Below, piece after piece: positions 6,979 to 15,703 of a DNA stretch of 51,036 nucleotides. The position numbers were made by a program, and so were the translations under genes. The first letter of the stretch is position 1, and each line of letters begins with the position of its first letter. Below the pieces are notes generated by a model that saw nothing but the letters and a program-made list of their open reading frames with translations, ran no database searches and was not told the origin of the DNA. This stretch comes from a virus. Location of the stretch: positions 1 to 51,036 of IMG/VR virus record IMGVR_UViG_3300027969_000142. One strand, written 5' to 3'.

Positions 6979-8225
6979 TTTTTACTTTTGTTATTAATTT
7001 CGTGGGTAAAAATTTTATCTATACTGCTGACTTTTCCACAAGTATCTGCACAGTATGACAAGCGGCCATCTTCGACACGGTCGATGGCCCAGCTATCTGC
7101 AAACACACGATCTAAGTGTCCACCATCTAAAATTTCTTCAAGTGTATGTTTTTCTAAACTAAAATGATCCCATCCGTAATCATTCATGTGCTTATGTAGT
7201 TGGAGCGTTCTTGTATCAGTATACACTCCATTTAAATGTGTACCAATATAGCAGCACGGCATAACACGACCAAAGTTGTCTACAAAGATTTCTTTTCCGT
7301 TATCCCACCCTTTAGATTTACAAGAAATGCTACAACTATTATATTTAGAATTATCTTCTTTTAGAATACGATCTTCGTAGACAGTGTTAACCTGTTCTTG
7401 AAAGTAGTCACCTATATCTTTATTTTCTTTTAACCGTTTGTAGTCTTCAAATTTAAAAGTCTCGATATTCATTGGTTCTACACCTACAGGATTTTCTAAG
7501 TTTCTGTTCTTAGGATTAGTAGGAGCTTCGATGATGTACTCTAGTTCTCCATCTTTATTTAACACAGCCATGGATTGTAAATGTGTACCGTTATCAACAC
7601 CAAGTGACTTTTTAGGAACAAATTCATTGAACTTCATCTTTTTTGAAAGTTCTTGTGCTTCAAGTATTTGATGTTCGTTATGTTTGAAGATTAGGTAATC
7701 CCATATAGCAGTGCCGCCTGCGTCAATAAATGCTTGAGCATTTGCGATAACTGCATTCCATTTAACTTTTCTTCTATATAGATGATTGGTGTTTTCTAAT
7801 CCATCAATACTAAAAGTTACTGACCAATAGTTATGCATACTGCGTGGATATTTAGAAAATAATTTTCCAAGTTCTGCCCACCATTCTGGGTTACGCATGC
7901 CGCCATTAGTGTTTACTCTGACTGCGGTATTTCTAGATACCTCGTTAATGTACTTACAAATTTCTAACATGTCTTTAGCAGTACACGGATCTCCGTGTAC
8001 TCCACAGAATAAAATTAGATTACATTTTTTAATAATTTCGGGAGGAAAGTATTTTTTAAATTGTTCTAATGAAATTTGTCCTATTTCTAAATCTGGTCTA
8101 GTTAGCGGACTGTTGTTGTATGTTCTAACACACATCGGACATGCGGCATTACATGCATTAGTCAATTCAATGTGCATTTGTTTTAATTCGTGTGTATTCC
8201 AAAAATTAGACAATTTATTTTCCAA
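6975..8225 (-). CDS. Radical SAM protein with C-terminal SPASM/twitch-like cysteines
   Basis: The CxxxCxxC of radical SAM enzymes is C25-x3-C29-x2-C32 (CNAACPMC). The glycine motif is GVHGDP instead of the usual GGEP. Beyond residue 290 are further cysteines (NSCSISCKSKG, MPCCYIG and YCADTCGK), a pattern expected for one or two auxiliary iron-sulfur clusters of SPASM/twitch enzymes. Such enzymes modify peptides or small molecules by radical chemistry; no substrate is evident. The frame opens with TTG at 8223-8225, and another TTG follows at 8211-8213 with GGA in front, so the exact start is uncertain. It is the only member of the cluster without N-terminal auxiliary cysteines. Confidence 0.85.
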   Translation of the reverse strand: MENKLSNFWNTHELKQMHIELTNACNAACPMCVRTYNNSPLTRPDLEIGQISLEQFKKYFPPEIIKKCNLILFCGVHGDPCTAKDMLEICKYINEVSRNTAVRVNTNGGMRNPEWWAELGKLFSKYPRSMHNYWSVTFSIDGLENTNHLYRRKVKWNAVIANAQAFIDAGGTAIWDYLIFKHNEHQILEAQELSKKMKFNEFVPKKSLGVDNGTHLQSMAVLNKDGELEYIIEAPTNPKNRNLENPVGVEPMNIETFKFEDYKRLKENKDIGDYFQEQVNTVYEDRILKEDNSKYNSCSISCKSKGWDNGKEIFVDNFGRVMPCCYIGTHLNGVYTDTRTLQLHKHMNDYGWDHFSLEKHTLEEILDGGHLDRVFADSWAIDRVEDGRLSYCADTCGKVSSIDKIFTHEINNKSKK

Positions 8226-9417
8226 CTATAATTGCATATTCTTGGAAAATTTTATAGAAGTCTTGCTTTCTATAGTCGTCGTGTTTTTTAACCACGCTAA
8301 CAAAAAGATCCCATTCATGTTTGTTAAAATTTCCGTTCTTGATAAATCCAATAATTCCTTCTAAGTGGAACCATGCATCGGTATATGATTTTGAAATTGT
8401 ATCTAATTTTTCTAATACTTTTGCTTTGACCTCATCAGGCATAATACTAACATTATAATGTTTAGGCCCATGGACTAAATTTAAATAAAATCCAAATTCA
8501 TTCCAGTTGCTGTAGTACTCGTCGAGAACTTCTGGGAGATAAAATATATTTAGATTACTAAGTGTTATGCACCAGCTTAGTGATAAATTTTTGTGCTCAT
8601 GATTAAACAGAACGGCACTTCTCATATTTGCTTTAACTTCGTCCCACACCGCTGGATGTCGCATGTATTCAAATCGATCACCTATACCATCAATACTAAA
8701 ACTTAAATTTACAGATTTAAAATTTTTAAAAAGTTCTACATCCACTGGCCAAGTTGTACCATTGGTGTTATAGTGTAATTCGATATCATTTGCATACCCT
8801 TTATCAACACATATACGAAGTATTTCCCACATCTTTTTACTTAAGAATGGTTCACCACCATAAAAATCAAATTGTTTAATAGTGGATAAATTTTGTTTCA
8901 AATCTTCCCAGAACGGACTATCTTCATCATATGTTTGATGATACTGTTTCATATTAGCACTATAGTCTTTAAACGTGATAGTTTTATGATTTAGATCGTA
9001 GTCTTCTTTCATCCACATTGAACTAATAGTAGAATGACAAGTTCTACATTTGATATTACATGTGTTCCCCAAGTTTAATTCTAATTTTGCCAATCCTTGG
9101 TAAGGTTGCCTTAGGCCTTTGGATATTTCATGATTATATCTGTCGTTATCTCTGACACGTTTACTTTTTCGGCCGCCATCCTCTTCTTCCCAACATAATC
9201 TACAACCAATGTCTCTAATTCCATTGTTTAAGTTTTCTCTAATAGATAGAGCTTTAGGATTATTAAAATTTTCAAGAATACTAATTTCACCTAATCTATT
9301 CTTACCGCCGTAGTTATTCTGAAACATACAGCACATTTTAGTGCTACCGTCATTGTTTCCGCTCATGCCGTGAACTGCGTTTACACACCATGTATTTTTA
9401 TTTTTTTCATTTATCAT
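8215..9417 (-). CDS. Radical SAM protein with N-terminal twitch-like cysteine domain (A)
   Basis: The N-terminal region has C11, C29, C30, C72 and C75 (CRLCWEEEDGG), matching the auxiliary-cluster domain of twitch radical SAM proteins. The radical SAM motif is C120-x3-C124-x2-C127 (CNIKCRTC), followed by the GGEPFLSK motif. The C-terminal part, FSIDGIGDRFEYMRHPAVW, matches the substrate-side strands shared with its neighbours. Its 400 residues fit the family. It overlaps the previous gene by 11 bases, and the next by 11 if the first TTG there is used. Reaction and substrate are unknown. Confidence 0.85.
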   Translation of the reverse strand: MINEKNKNTWCVNAVHGMSGNNDGSTKMCCMFQNNYGGKNRLGEISILENFNNPKALSIRENLNNGIRDIGCRLCWEEEDGGRKSKRVRDNDRYNHEISKGLRQPYQGLAKLELNLGNTCNIKCRTCHSTISSMWMKEDYDLNHKTITFKDYSANMKQYHQTYDEDSPFWEDLKQNLSTIKQFDFYGGEPFLSKKMWEILRICVDKGYANDIELHYNTNGTTWPVDVELFKNFKSVNLSFSIDGIGDRFEYMRHPAVWDEVKANMRSAVLFNHEHKNLSLSWCITLSNLNIFYLPEVLDEYYSNWNEFGFYLNLVHGPKHYNVSIMPDEVKAKVLEKLDTISKSYTDAWFHLEGIIGFIKNGNFNKHEWDLFVSVVKKHDDYRKQDFYKIFQEYAIIVGK

Positions 9418-10762
9418 AATTTTCGTATGTTTGTTTACATAGCTGGTAAAACTCTTTGTACTCTGGAAATGTCTTTAACAAGTCTGTATTTAATCTCTTA
9501 TCATTTTCTGTAAAGAAGCTATAAAAGTCTCTACGGCCTGCACGAATCTTTTCCTCTGGAATAGTTTTGGCCTTCATGTAATCTGTTACACGTAGGAACT
9601 TTTCATATTCTAAATCACTTAACCATTCACTGTCTTTGATAAACTGCAATGTATCATCCATATGCTGAATGAAATCGTCTGTGAGAATATTAATCATCCA
9701 GTGGGGAGGTTCTTTTAAGTAAGGAGTATCAAACTTAATAGCATCGCGTCCAAATTCTTTTCTCCACTCGATAACTTTTTCTAGCAATGATTTGAAGTTG
9801 GTAACACACAACACATTAAACGTACACATGAAGTTCACACTAGTGCCTGTGGCGAGAACAGCTCGCATGTTACGTTCCCAATGAACGCAATCTAAACCTG
9901 TACGCATATACTCTGCTTGCTCACCCCAGCTATCTATACTGGTATAAAAACTAAAACTACGAATTTTCTTTTGTTTTAACAATGAACCTACACGCTCGAT
10001 TAAACTATCAACTTTAGCAAAGCTAACTCCAAGGTTACTGTTTAATGTAATTTCTAAATCAGGGGCCGGTTCTTTTTCCAATAAGTCAAAGAATTGCATC
10101 GCACCCGGATTCATCAACGGCTCACCTCCTGTGATACGAAGTGTATGTAAATCGTTCCGCAAACTTGGCCACCATTTCCAAAACGCTTCAATGTAAGGAT
10201 TCTCGTCCTTGGGACCGTAGTACGAGCCATTGCTCATAAACTCAATGCCGTATTGATTATAAGTTAGATCATAATTACCGTGTTTTTTAATTTCTTCAGT
10301 CCACATTGTGCTTGCCTGTGGGCAGCAATATCCGCATCTGTAATTGCATCCGTTGCCAAAGCTGACTTCTAAATACCGTGGATTAATGTGTCGATCCCAC
10401 GGAAGTTTAGCAACTTCATCAATAATTGGCACACTATAATCACTGCTACTATGAATCATGCGATCGCTGATATGCTCTCCTGGCAAATCTTCAATGTTCC
10501 AACAATAGTAACATTCGTCAGGGCGGCCGCCTTCTAACATGGTCTTACGTTGTTGTTTTTTCCAACTAGTGTTATGTAATGCACTTGGATCAACTGCAAT
10601 TTCTTCTAAACTAATATGATGCGGTCTAGGGTGATAACAACTATGATTATCTCCTGTGTGCAGATACAATGTTTGATGTAGCCATTTCATGGTGCAGAAT
10701 CCTGGACCTGTGGTGTTTAGTTTGTCTCGTACTGATTTAATATATTGTAGTTTATGATCCAT
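9407..10762 (-). CDS. Radical SAM protein with N-terminal twitch-like cysteine domain (B)
   Basis: N-terminal cysteines C23, C42, C84 and C87 (ECYYCWNIED) precede the radical SAM motif C139-x3-C143-x2-C146 (CNYRCGYC) and the GGEPLMNPG glycine motif. It is a clear paralogue of the next gene upstream: both carry SCYHPR, ALHNT, RPDEC and CWxIED at matching positions, and both end with FYxFFTExDxRxNTD. AAGGA precedes the ATG. The 451-residue length is similar to that of its paralogue. It probably forms two iron-sulfur clusters; the substrate is unknown. Confidence 0.87.
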   Translation of the reverse strand: MDHKLQYIKSVRDKLNTTGPGFCTMKWLHQTLYLHTGDNHSCYHPRPHHISLEEIAVDPSALHNTSWKKQQRKTMLEGGRPDECYYCWNIEDLPGEHISDRMIHSSSDYSVPIIDEVAKLPWDRHINPRYLEVSFGNGCNYRCGYCCPQASTMWTEEIKKHGNYDLTYNQYGIEFMSNGSYYGPKDENPYIEAFWKWWPSLRNDLHTLRITGGEPLMNPGAMQFFDLLEKEPAPDLEITLNSNLGVSFAKVDSLIERVGSLLKQKKIRSFSFYTSIDSWGEQAEYMRTGLDCVHWERNMRAVLATGTSVNFMCTFNVLCVTNFKSLLEKVIEWRKEFGRDAIKFDTPYLKEPPHWMINILTDDFIQHMDDTLQFIKDSEWLSDLEYEKFLRVTDYMKAKTIPEEKIRAGRRDFYSFFTENDKRLNTDLLKTFPEYKEFYQLCKQTYENYDK

Positions 10763-12179
10763 GTGTGTCCTTGCAGTTGTTCCAAAAGTTTGTTAGTTCA
10801 GGAAATGTATTTACAAAATTTGTATTTCTACGACGATCTTGTTCTGTAAAAAACATATAAAAATTTTTCATTGCTTTGTTTTTATCAAAATTAGATTCCT
10901 GTTTGATCCAATCAATTAATCGTTGAACCTTGCTAACTTCGAAATCTTTAAATCCCTTATGGTGATTAAATAATCCTTCAGTGTTTTCTAACATGTATGT
11001 CTTAGCCGTTTCTAGTTCTATAATCATTTCGGGCAATAATTTAGAATTTAAAAAATCAGGGTCTTGTAACTGGGGGATATCAAACCAAATTAATTGACGG
11101 CCTTTACTGAATTGGTTTCTTAATTTGTGAATATTTTTAATATATTCTACAAACCCCGAGTAACTCAAGACATTAAATGTAATAATGAATGTTAAGCTAT
11201 GTTTATCCCCGTTGGCCAAAAAGTCTGTTATGTTCTGGTACAGTAGATCGAAGTCCATACCAGGACGTATATATTCAGCTTGTTTGCCCCAAGAGTCTAA
11301 ACTACAAAACAACATAAAGTGGTCAATTGCTGATTTTTCAGTGATTTTCTTCAATGATATCATGAACTTATTCCACTGATTTCCTGGTGGACAGCAATTT
11401 GATGTTATAGACAGGTTTAAGGCAGGATGTGGGTGCTCGTGTACATAATCAAACATTTTAAAGGTGTTTTTATCCATTAACGGTTCGCCACCAGTCATAC
11501 GGAATGTTTGCAGCTTTGGGTATACTACTGGCATCCAATCCCAAAATGCTTTTAGGTACGGATTGTCTGGTCCGTTATCGATATTAAGTTTCTTAACCCA
11601 AGTAAGGTCATTATGCCACCGATCTGCCAATATAATGGCTCCATGTTGTTCGATGTCTTGTTGCCACGCTGTGCTTAAATGTGGACTACAATAACTGCAT
11701 TTAAAATTGCAGGCCTGATTAAAATTTACTTCTACATATCGAGGTATTGCATTACCTTCAAACCCTAAAGCTCTAGCTTCGTCTATCAACCCTTCTTCAT
11801 AGACATCTTTACTACGATAAGCACGATCACTTAATTGATTTCCACTGTCTTCTATCTGCCAACAAAAATTGCACTCGTCTGGTCTCTGGCCGTCTAACAT
11901 TAATTTGCGTTGTTCTTTTTTGTGTTTAGTATTATGTAATGCACTTACATCTATTTGAATTTCTTCTAACGGAACTTTATGACTACGGGGATGATAACAA
12001 CTATGTGTTTGCCCGGTCGGAATATGTATGCTCACATTAAACCATTTTGCTAGACAAAAACTAGGACTGACTTCATTTAATTCTTCAAACACTTTTCCAG
12101 CATCGTGAAAATACTTAGACTGGTATCGTCCATTAATTTTAACCAACTCGTTGCCTTTTATGTTTTCATTTAGAGGCAT
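10752..12179 (-). CDS. Radical SAM protein with N-terminal twitch-like cysteine domain (C)
   Basis: The start at 12179 (MPLNENIKG) is chosen because AAGGA lies 8 bases before it; the in-frame ATG at 12209 is deeper in the upstream gene and lacks a site. Counting from this start, auxiliary cysteines are C42, C61, C103 and C106, and the radical SAM motif is C157-x3-C161-x2-C164 (CNFKCSYC). The glycine motif is TGGEPLMDK. The neighbour at 9407 is its paralogue across the whole length, which points to tandem duplication. Its 475 residues fit the family. Confidence 0.87.
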   Translation of the reverse strand: MPLNENIKGNELVKINGRYQSKYFHDAGKVFEELNEVSPSFCLAKWFNVSIHIPTGQTHSCYHPRSHKVPLEEIQIDVSALHNTKHKKEQRKLMLDGQRPDECNFCWQIEDSGNQLSDRAYRSKDVYEEGLIDEARALGFEGNAIPRYVEVNFNQACNFKCSYCSPHLSTAWQQDIEQHGAIILADRWHNDLTWVKKLNIDNGPDNPYLKAFWDWMPVVYPKLQTFRMTGGEPLMDKNTFKMFDYVHEHPHPALNLSITSNCCPPGNQWNKFMISLKKITEKSAIDHFMLFCSLDSWGKQAEYIRPGMDFDLLYQNITDFLANGDKHSLTFIITFNVLSYSGFVEYIKNIHKLRNQFSKGRQLIWFDIPQLQDPDFLNSKLLPEMIIELETAKTYMLENTEGLFNHHKGFKDFEVSKVQRLIDWIKQESNFDKNKAMKNFYMFFTEQDRRRNTNFVNTFPELTNFWNNCKDTHGS

Positions 12180-14793
12180 CAAATTTTTCCTTAATCCAAT
12201 CAAAGTCATTGATTCGTCTTAACTCTTCTAGATTGTTTTTATTGTCTAACCCATATTGGCGGCCGGCCTTTGCTCCTGCTATAGCGTATTCACCAAACGG
12301 CGCTGCTTGTCCTATAGTACACCACACATCTAAACGTTGTTGTGTTTCTTCTTCGAACTGTCTTTCAATAGTGCGGCTAGCCAATTTACAACATTCTCTA
12401 AATGCTGATCGCCATGTAGTGAATTCATCGGTGTTAAACGAATTAATGTTAGATACTTTATCCACAGCTTTAAACTTTTTAGATATACTAGTTGTCATGT
12501 CAGATGTATTAACATCCATATTCAATGTTAAATGACGGGGTAATAGTTTAACTCCGCCATTGCCATATTCTAAATTGTTGATGGGATTCCGACTTCTCCA
12601 TACATGCACACAGTCTATATCATAACTTGACATAACTAAATCAAAATTAAAATCATCTTCAATGACCGCATCGCCATCGACTACCCATATCATATCAGTG
12701 TCACACATCTTTGCTGCATTAATATGAGCGTTGTGAATTCCTTTTATACCATGCACTCTTTTTGCTCTAGGACATATATCAAGCAATCTAAGATAATTTT
12801 CTTCAGCGTTGGCTTCATTATAAGATATAAACACCACATCATATATATGATGCTTAGATACTATAACATCGTGTTCTTTTTTCTCAATTAAAAACCTGTG
12901 ATTAAACTCTCTCTGGCCGATAAGTTTGTCTTTAGAAAATAAAATAACACCATTATTGTAAATTTCTGAGTCGTTAAACATGTGTTTAAATGTATGGTTT
13001 TCTTTACGATCGTGATCGTACTTTCCATCGTTGGGATCAAAGTATAAATTAAAAACTGTATTATCAGTAACTTCTATTTCAGGCCATATTCCCCAAAACA
13101 TAGGTTGTGGTTCATTGTTGGCAATTTCTACATATTCATCGTAGGATGATAAAACGTATTTGTTGTACCTATACCGACTAACGACTAATGGATGTTCTTT
13201 TTTATCAATTAGGTATCTACGATTAAATTCTCGTTCTGAAATTATTTTTGTTGTAGAAAATAAAACTAGTCCACACAAATATGTTTCTTTGTCATTACAC
13301 AAGTTTTTAAACACATGGTTTTCTTTACGATCGTGGTCATATTTTCCATCATTAGGATCAAAGTATAAGTCAAAAACAGTTTTATCGATTACATTTATTT
13401 CCGGCCATATTCCCCAAAACATTAGTTGTGGTTCATTGTTGGCAATTTCTAAGTATGCATGGTAAGATGATAAAATGTATGTGTTGTATCTATAGCGACT
13501 AACAACCAAATCATGTTCTTTTTTATCAATTAGGTATCTACGATTAAATTCTCTTTCAGAAATAATTTTTTCTTTTGAAAACAAAACTAGTCCACACAAA
13601 TATGTTTCTTTGTCATTACACAAATTTTTAAACGCATGATTTTCTCTACGATCGTGATCGTACTTTCCATCGTTGGGATCAAAGTATAAATTAAAAACTG
13701 TATTATCAGTAACTTCTATTTCAGGCCATATTCCCCAAAACATAGGTTGAGATTCGTTTTCAAAAATCTGTAGGTATTCATCATAGGTTGTTAAATTATA
13801 TCTAGGGTAAACATAACGGCTAACAATCAAATCATGTTCTTTTTTATCAATTAGATATCTACGATTAAATTCTCGTTCTGAAATTATTTTTGTTGTAGAA
13901 AATAAAACTAGTCCACTTAGATATGATTCTTTATCATTACACAAATTTTTAAACACATGATTTTCTGATCTATCATAATCAAAAGTTGGGTTATTAGGTT
14001 TAAAATAAAGATCAAAAATAGATATATCTATTATTTCTATTCCAGACCAAACGCACCAAAACATGGGCTGCTGGCTAGTATTAATAATTTCTAAATATTC
14101 AGCGTAATTATTAATAGTATAAACAGGATATTCAAATTTACAAACTACTATATCATGTTCTTTTTTGTCAACGACATATTGTCTCATAAATTCTTTTTTG
14201 GACAACGGTTTAAATTTACTGCAAAGAATTATACCAGTTAGGTAAAGCTCTTCGCCGTTGCACAAGTTTTTAAAAACATGATTTTCTCTACGATCATAAC
14301 TGTTATGATGACTAAAATATAAATTAAAAATTTCGTTGTTTAAAATCTTGATTCCAGAAGACACTATCCAAAACATGTCATCTGTAATTGTTTGGTATTC
14401 CTCAAACGTCGAAGGATAATATTTTTTATATTGCTTTGGTGTACTAGCAACTGTATCAATTTCTTTTTTTTCTATAAAAAATCTGTTAGAGAATTCTCTT
14501 TGAGAAACTGTTAATGATTTAGGAAATAAACACACTCCGTCATAGTGTTCACCGTTTTTAAAAACATGAACATACATGTCGTCCCACTTGGTAACATTGT
14601 AATCTAGCAAATTAAATGACGTTAACTCTACATCGTCCCAGATAACCCAGAACATTTTTGTAAAAGATTTAGATTGTATTTCTTTGTATGATTTTATGTT
14701 TGTGAGTTGTTGAGCAAGAGGATACCTAGACTTTATTGTTTTCCAGTCCTTGTCATTTCCGTTGCTTGCCGAAACATAAAAAATATCATACAT
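12166..14793 (-). CDS. Tandem degenerate glycosyltransferase-repeat protein with C-terminal GT-A-like domain
   Basis: The 875-residue protein has two parts. Residues about 46 to 645 are six tandem units, starting at residues 46, 139, 243, 350, 457 and 564. Each opens with (P/D/L/K)MFW and contains an HxFKN strand, a GxxLFS strand and a REFxxRxxIxKKEH helix; units 3 to 5 are exactly 107 residues. Residues about 648 to 870 form a GT-A-like domain (YDVVFISYNE, then WVVDGDA near residue 703, then YGNGGVKLLP) homologous to the product of the gene at 14786. The repeats align with the core of that domain, but the DGDA metal motif has become WPEI, WDDV or similar. Only the C-terminal copy looks catalytic. 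Confidence 0.8.
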   Translation of the reverse strand: MYDIFYVSASNGNDKDWKTIKSRYPLAQQLTNIKSYKEIQSKSFTKMFWVIWDDVELTSFNLLDYNVTKWDDMYVHVFKNGEHYDGVCLFPKSLTVSQREFSNRFFIEKKEIDTVASTPKQYKKYYPSTFEEYQTITDDMFWIVSSGIKILNNEIFNLYFSHHNSYDRRENHVFKNLCNGEELYLTGIILCSKFKPLSKKEFMRQYVVDKKEHDIVVCKFEYPVYTINNYAEYLEIINTSQQPMFWCVWSGIEIIDISIFDLYFKPNNPTFDYDRSENHVFKNLCNDKESYLSGLVLFSTTKIISEREFNRRYLIDKKEHDLIVSRYVYPRYNLTTYDEYLQIFENESQPMFWGIWPEIEVTDNTVFNLYFDPNDGKYDHDRRENHAFKNLCNDKETYLCGLVLFSKEKIISEREFNRRYLIDKKEHDLVVSRYRYNTYILSSYHAYLEIANNEPQLMFWGIWPEINVIDKTVFDLYFDPNDGKYDHDRKENHVFKNLCNDKETYLCGLVLFSTTKIISEREFNRRYLIDKKEHPLVVSRYRYNKYVLSSYDEYVEIANNEPQPMFWGIWPEIEVTDNTVFNLYFDPNDGKYDHDRKENHTFKHMFNDSEIYNNGVILFSKDKLIGQREFNHRFLIEKKEHDVIVSKHHIYDVVFISYNEANAEENYLRLLDICPRAKRVHGIKGIHNAHINAAKMCDTDMIWVVDGDAVIEDDFNFDLVMSSYDIDCVHVWRSRNPINNLEYGNGGVKLLPRHLTLNMDVNTSDMTTSISKKFKAVDKVSNINSFNTDEFTTWRSAFRECCKLASRTIERQFEEETQQRLDVWCTIGQAAPFGEYAIAGAKAGRQYGLDNKNNLEELRRINDFDWIKEKFDASK
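13105..14067 (-). repeat. Three exact-length 321-bp tandem units in the glycosyltransferase-repeat gene
   Basis: Unit boundaries on the minus strand fall at 14067, 13746, 13425 and 13104, giving three units of 321 bases (107 codons). Shorter, more divergent units flank them (14658-14380, 279 bases; 14379-14068, 312 bases; and one starting at 13104 that merges into the catalytic domain). Nucleotide identity is high and patchy, consistent with recent duplication plus recombination between units. Confidence 0.9.
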
Positions 14794-15703
14794 TCGCAGG
14801 TACCGGCATCTTAAAATAAGTGTCGTTTAAACTCATGGTTTCATTATACAAATCTAAAGTAAATTTACTTTGCTGTGCGTCAAGGAACGGCCAATCTAAT
14901 CCTAGACCCATTTTTATTTTTTCGCCTAAATTTTTAATTTCTTCTACTAGACCAGTGCCGCTAACATCTTCATATGGTTTGCCGTATTGAAAATAAATGT
15001 CTCTAAGGATTTCAAAATCTCGAACATCGACATAATTCCATTGTGTGCAGTTGGCCATCCATGTTCCTAATCTAGCACCGTACACAGCATAAATTCCGTT
15101 TTCTTCGTGAGCACCAACTGTTGACCACATGCGCAGTCTATGGATATTGTGCCACCATATGCGTTCTTTGATTTCCATAGGTGGAACTTTGACACCGTCA
15201 AGTAAGGTCATTTTAACACCTTCACGAAATCCTGCTCGCCATGCCTGAAATGGTGATCCCGTAATAACACTTTCACTGAACGCCAATGGAAAATTTCTAT
15301 ATCCATCTTCCCAACAAAAATCTACCTGGCCACGATCGCTGTTGGAATTTTCATGTGTCTTCATGTTGAGAACAAAATCTTTACGCCAGATTTTCAATCC
15401 ACCATTACCGTAACGTAATCCGTTGATTGCATTTCTACCGCACCAACCGTAGACCTGTATCTTAGGATCACTCATATCAAGGTCGATGTTAAAAAATCTA
15501 GGATCTACAATGTTGTCAGCATCAACAGTAATAAACCAATCTGTTTCACTGGCCTCTGCTGCGGCTTTATGGGCGTGGTCTGATCCTTTGACTCCGTGAA
15601 TACGTTTAGCCCAAGGAACTTTGTTGCATAGATCCGCATAATGCACATCAGCATTAGGTTCGTCATAGCTAAGGAAAATCACATCAAATTCTATAACTTT
15701 CAT
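14786..15703 (-). CDS. GT-A-like glycosyltransferase, 305 aa
   Basis: The N-terminus FDVIFLSYDEPNAD is a Rossmann-like first strand and is followed by WFITVDADN, which places a DxD metal-binding motif at residues 61-63. RYGNGGLKIW and GFREGVK follow. All these elements match the C-terminal domain of the neighbouring repeat protein, so the two genes are paralogues. No membrane segment or signal peptide is present. It overlaps both neighbours (4 and 8 bases). It probably transfers a sugar from a nucleotide donor; the specificity is unknown. Confidence 0.75.
   Translation of the reverse strand: MKVIEFDVIFLSYDEPNADVHYADLCNKVPWAKRIHGVKGSDHAHKAAAEASETDWFITVDADNIVDPRFFNIDLDMSDPKIQVYGWCGRNAINGLRYGNGGLKIWRKDFVLNMKTHENSNSDRGQVDFCWEDGYRNFPLAFSESVITGSPFQAWRAGFREGVKMTLLDGVKVPPMEIKERIWWHNIHRLRMWSTVGAHEENGIYAVYGARLGTWMANCTQWNYVDVRDFEILRDIYFQYGKPYEDVSGTGLVEEIKNLGEKIKMGLGLDWPFLDAQQSKFTLDLYNETMSLNDTYFKMPVPANV

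Noticed and set aside
7897-8364. A plus-strand open frame of 155 codons opposite the radical SAM genes.
   Set aside because: It is antisense to two convincing genes, has a cysteine-rich random composition and has no ribosome site.
9407-10762. Viperin-like antiviral radical SAM enzyme, because CNYRCGYC is close to the viperin CNYxCxFC.
   Set aside because: The motif is at residue 139 after an N-terminal cysteine-rich domain, and the whole protein is paralogous to the neighbouring twitch-type protein. Nothing else of the viperin pattern is present.
13105-14067. CRISPR-like array because of regular repeats.
   Set aside because: The repeats are 321 bases, in frame and without unique spacers; they are coding.
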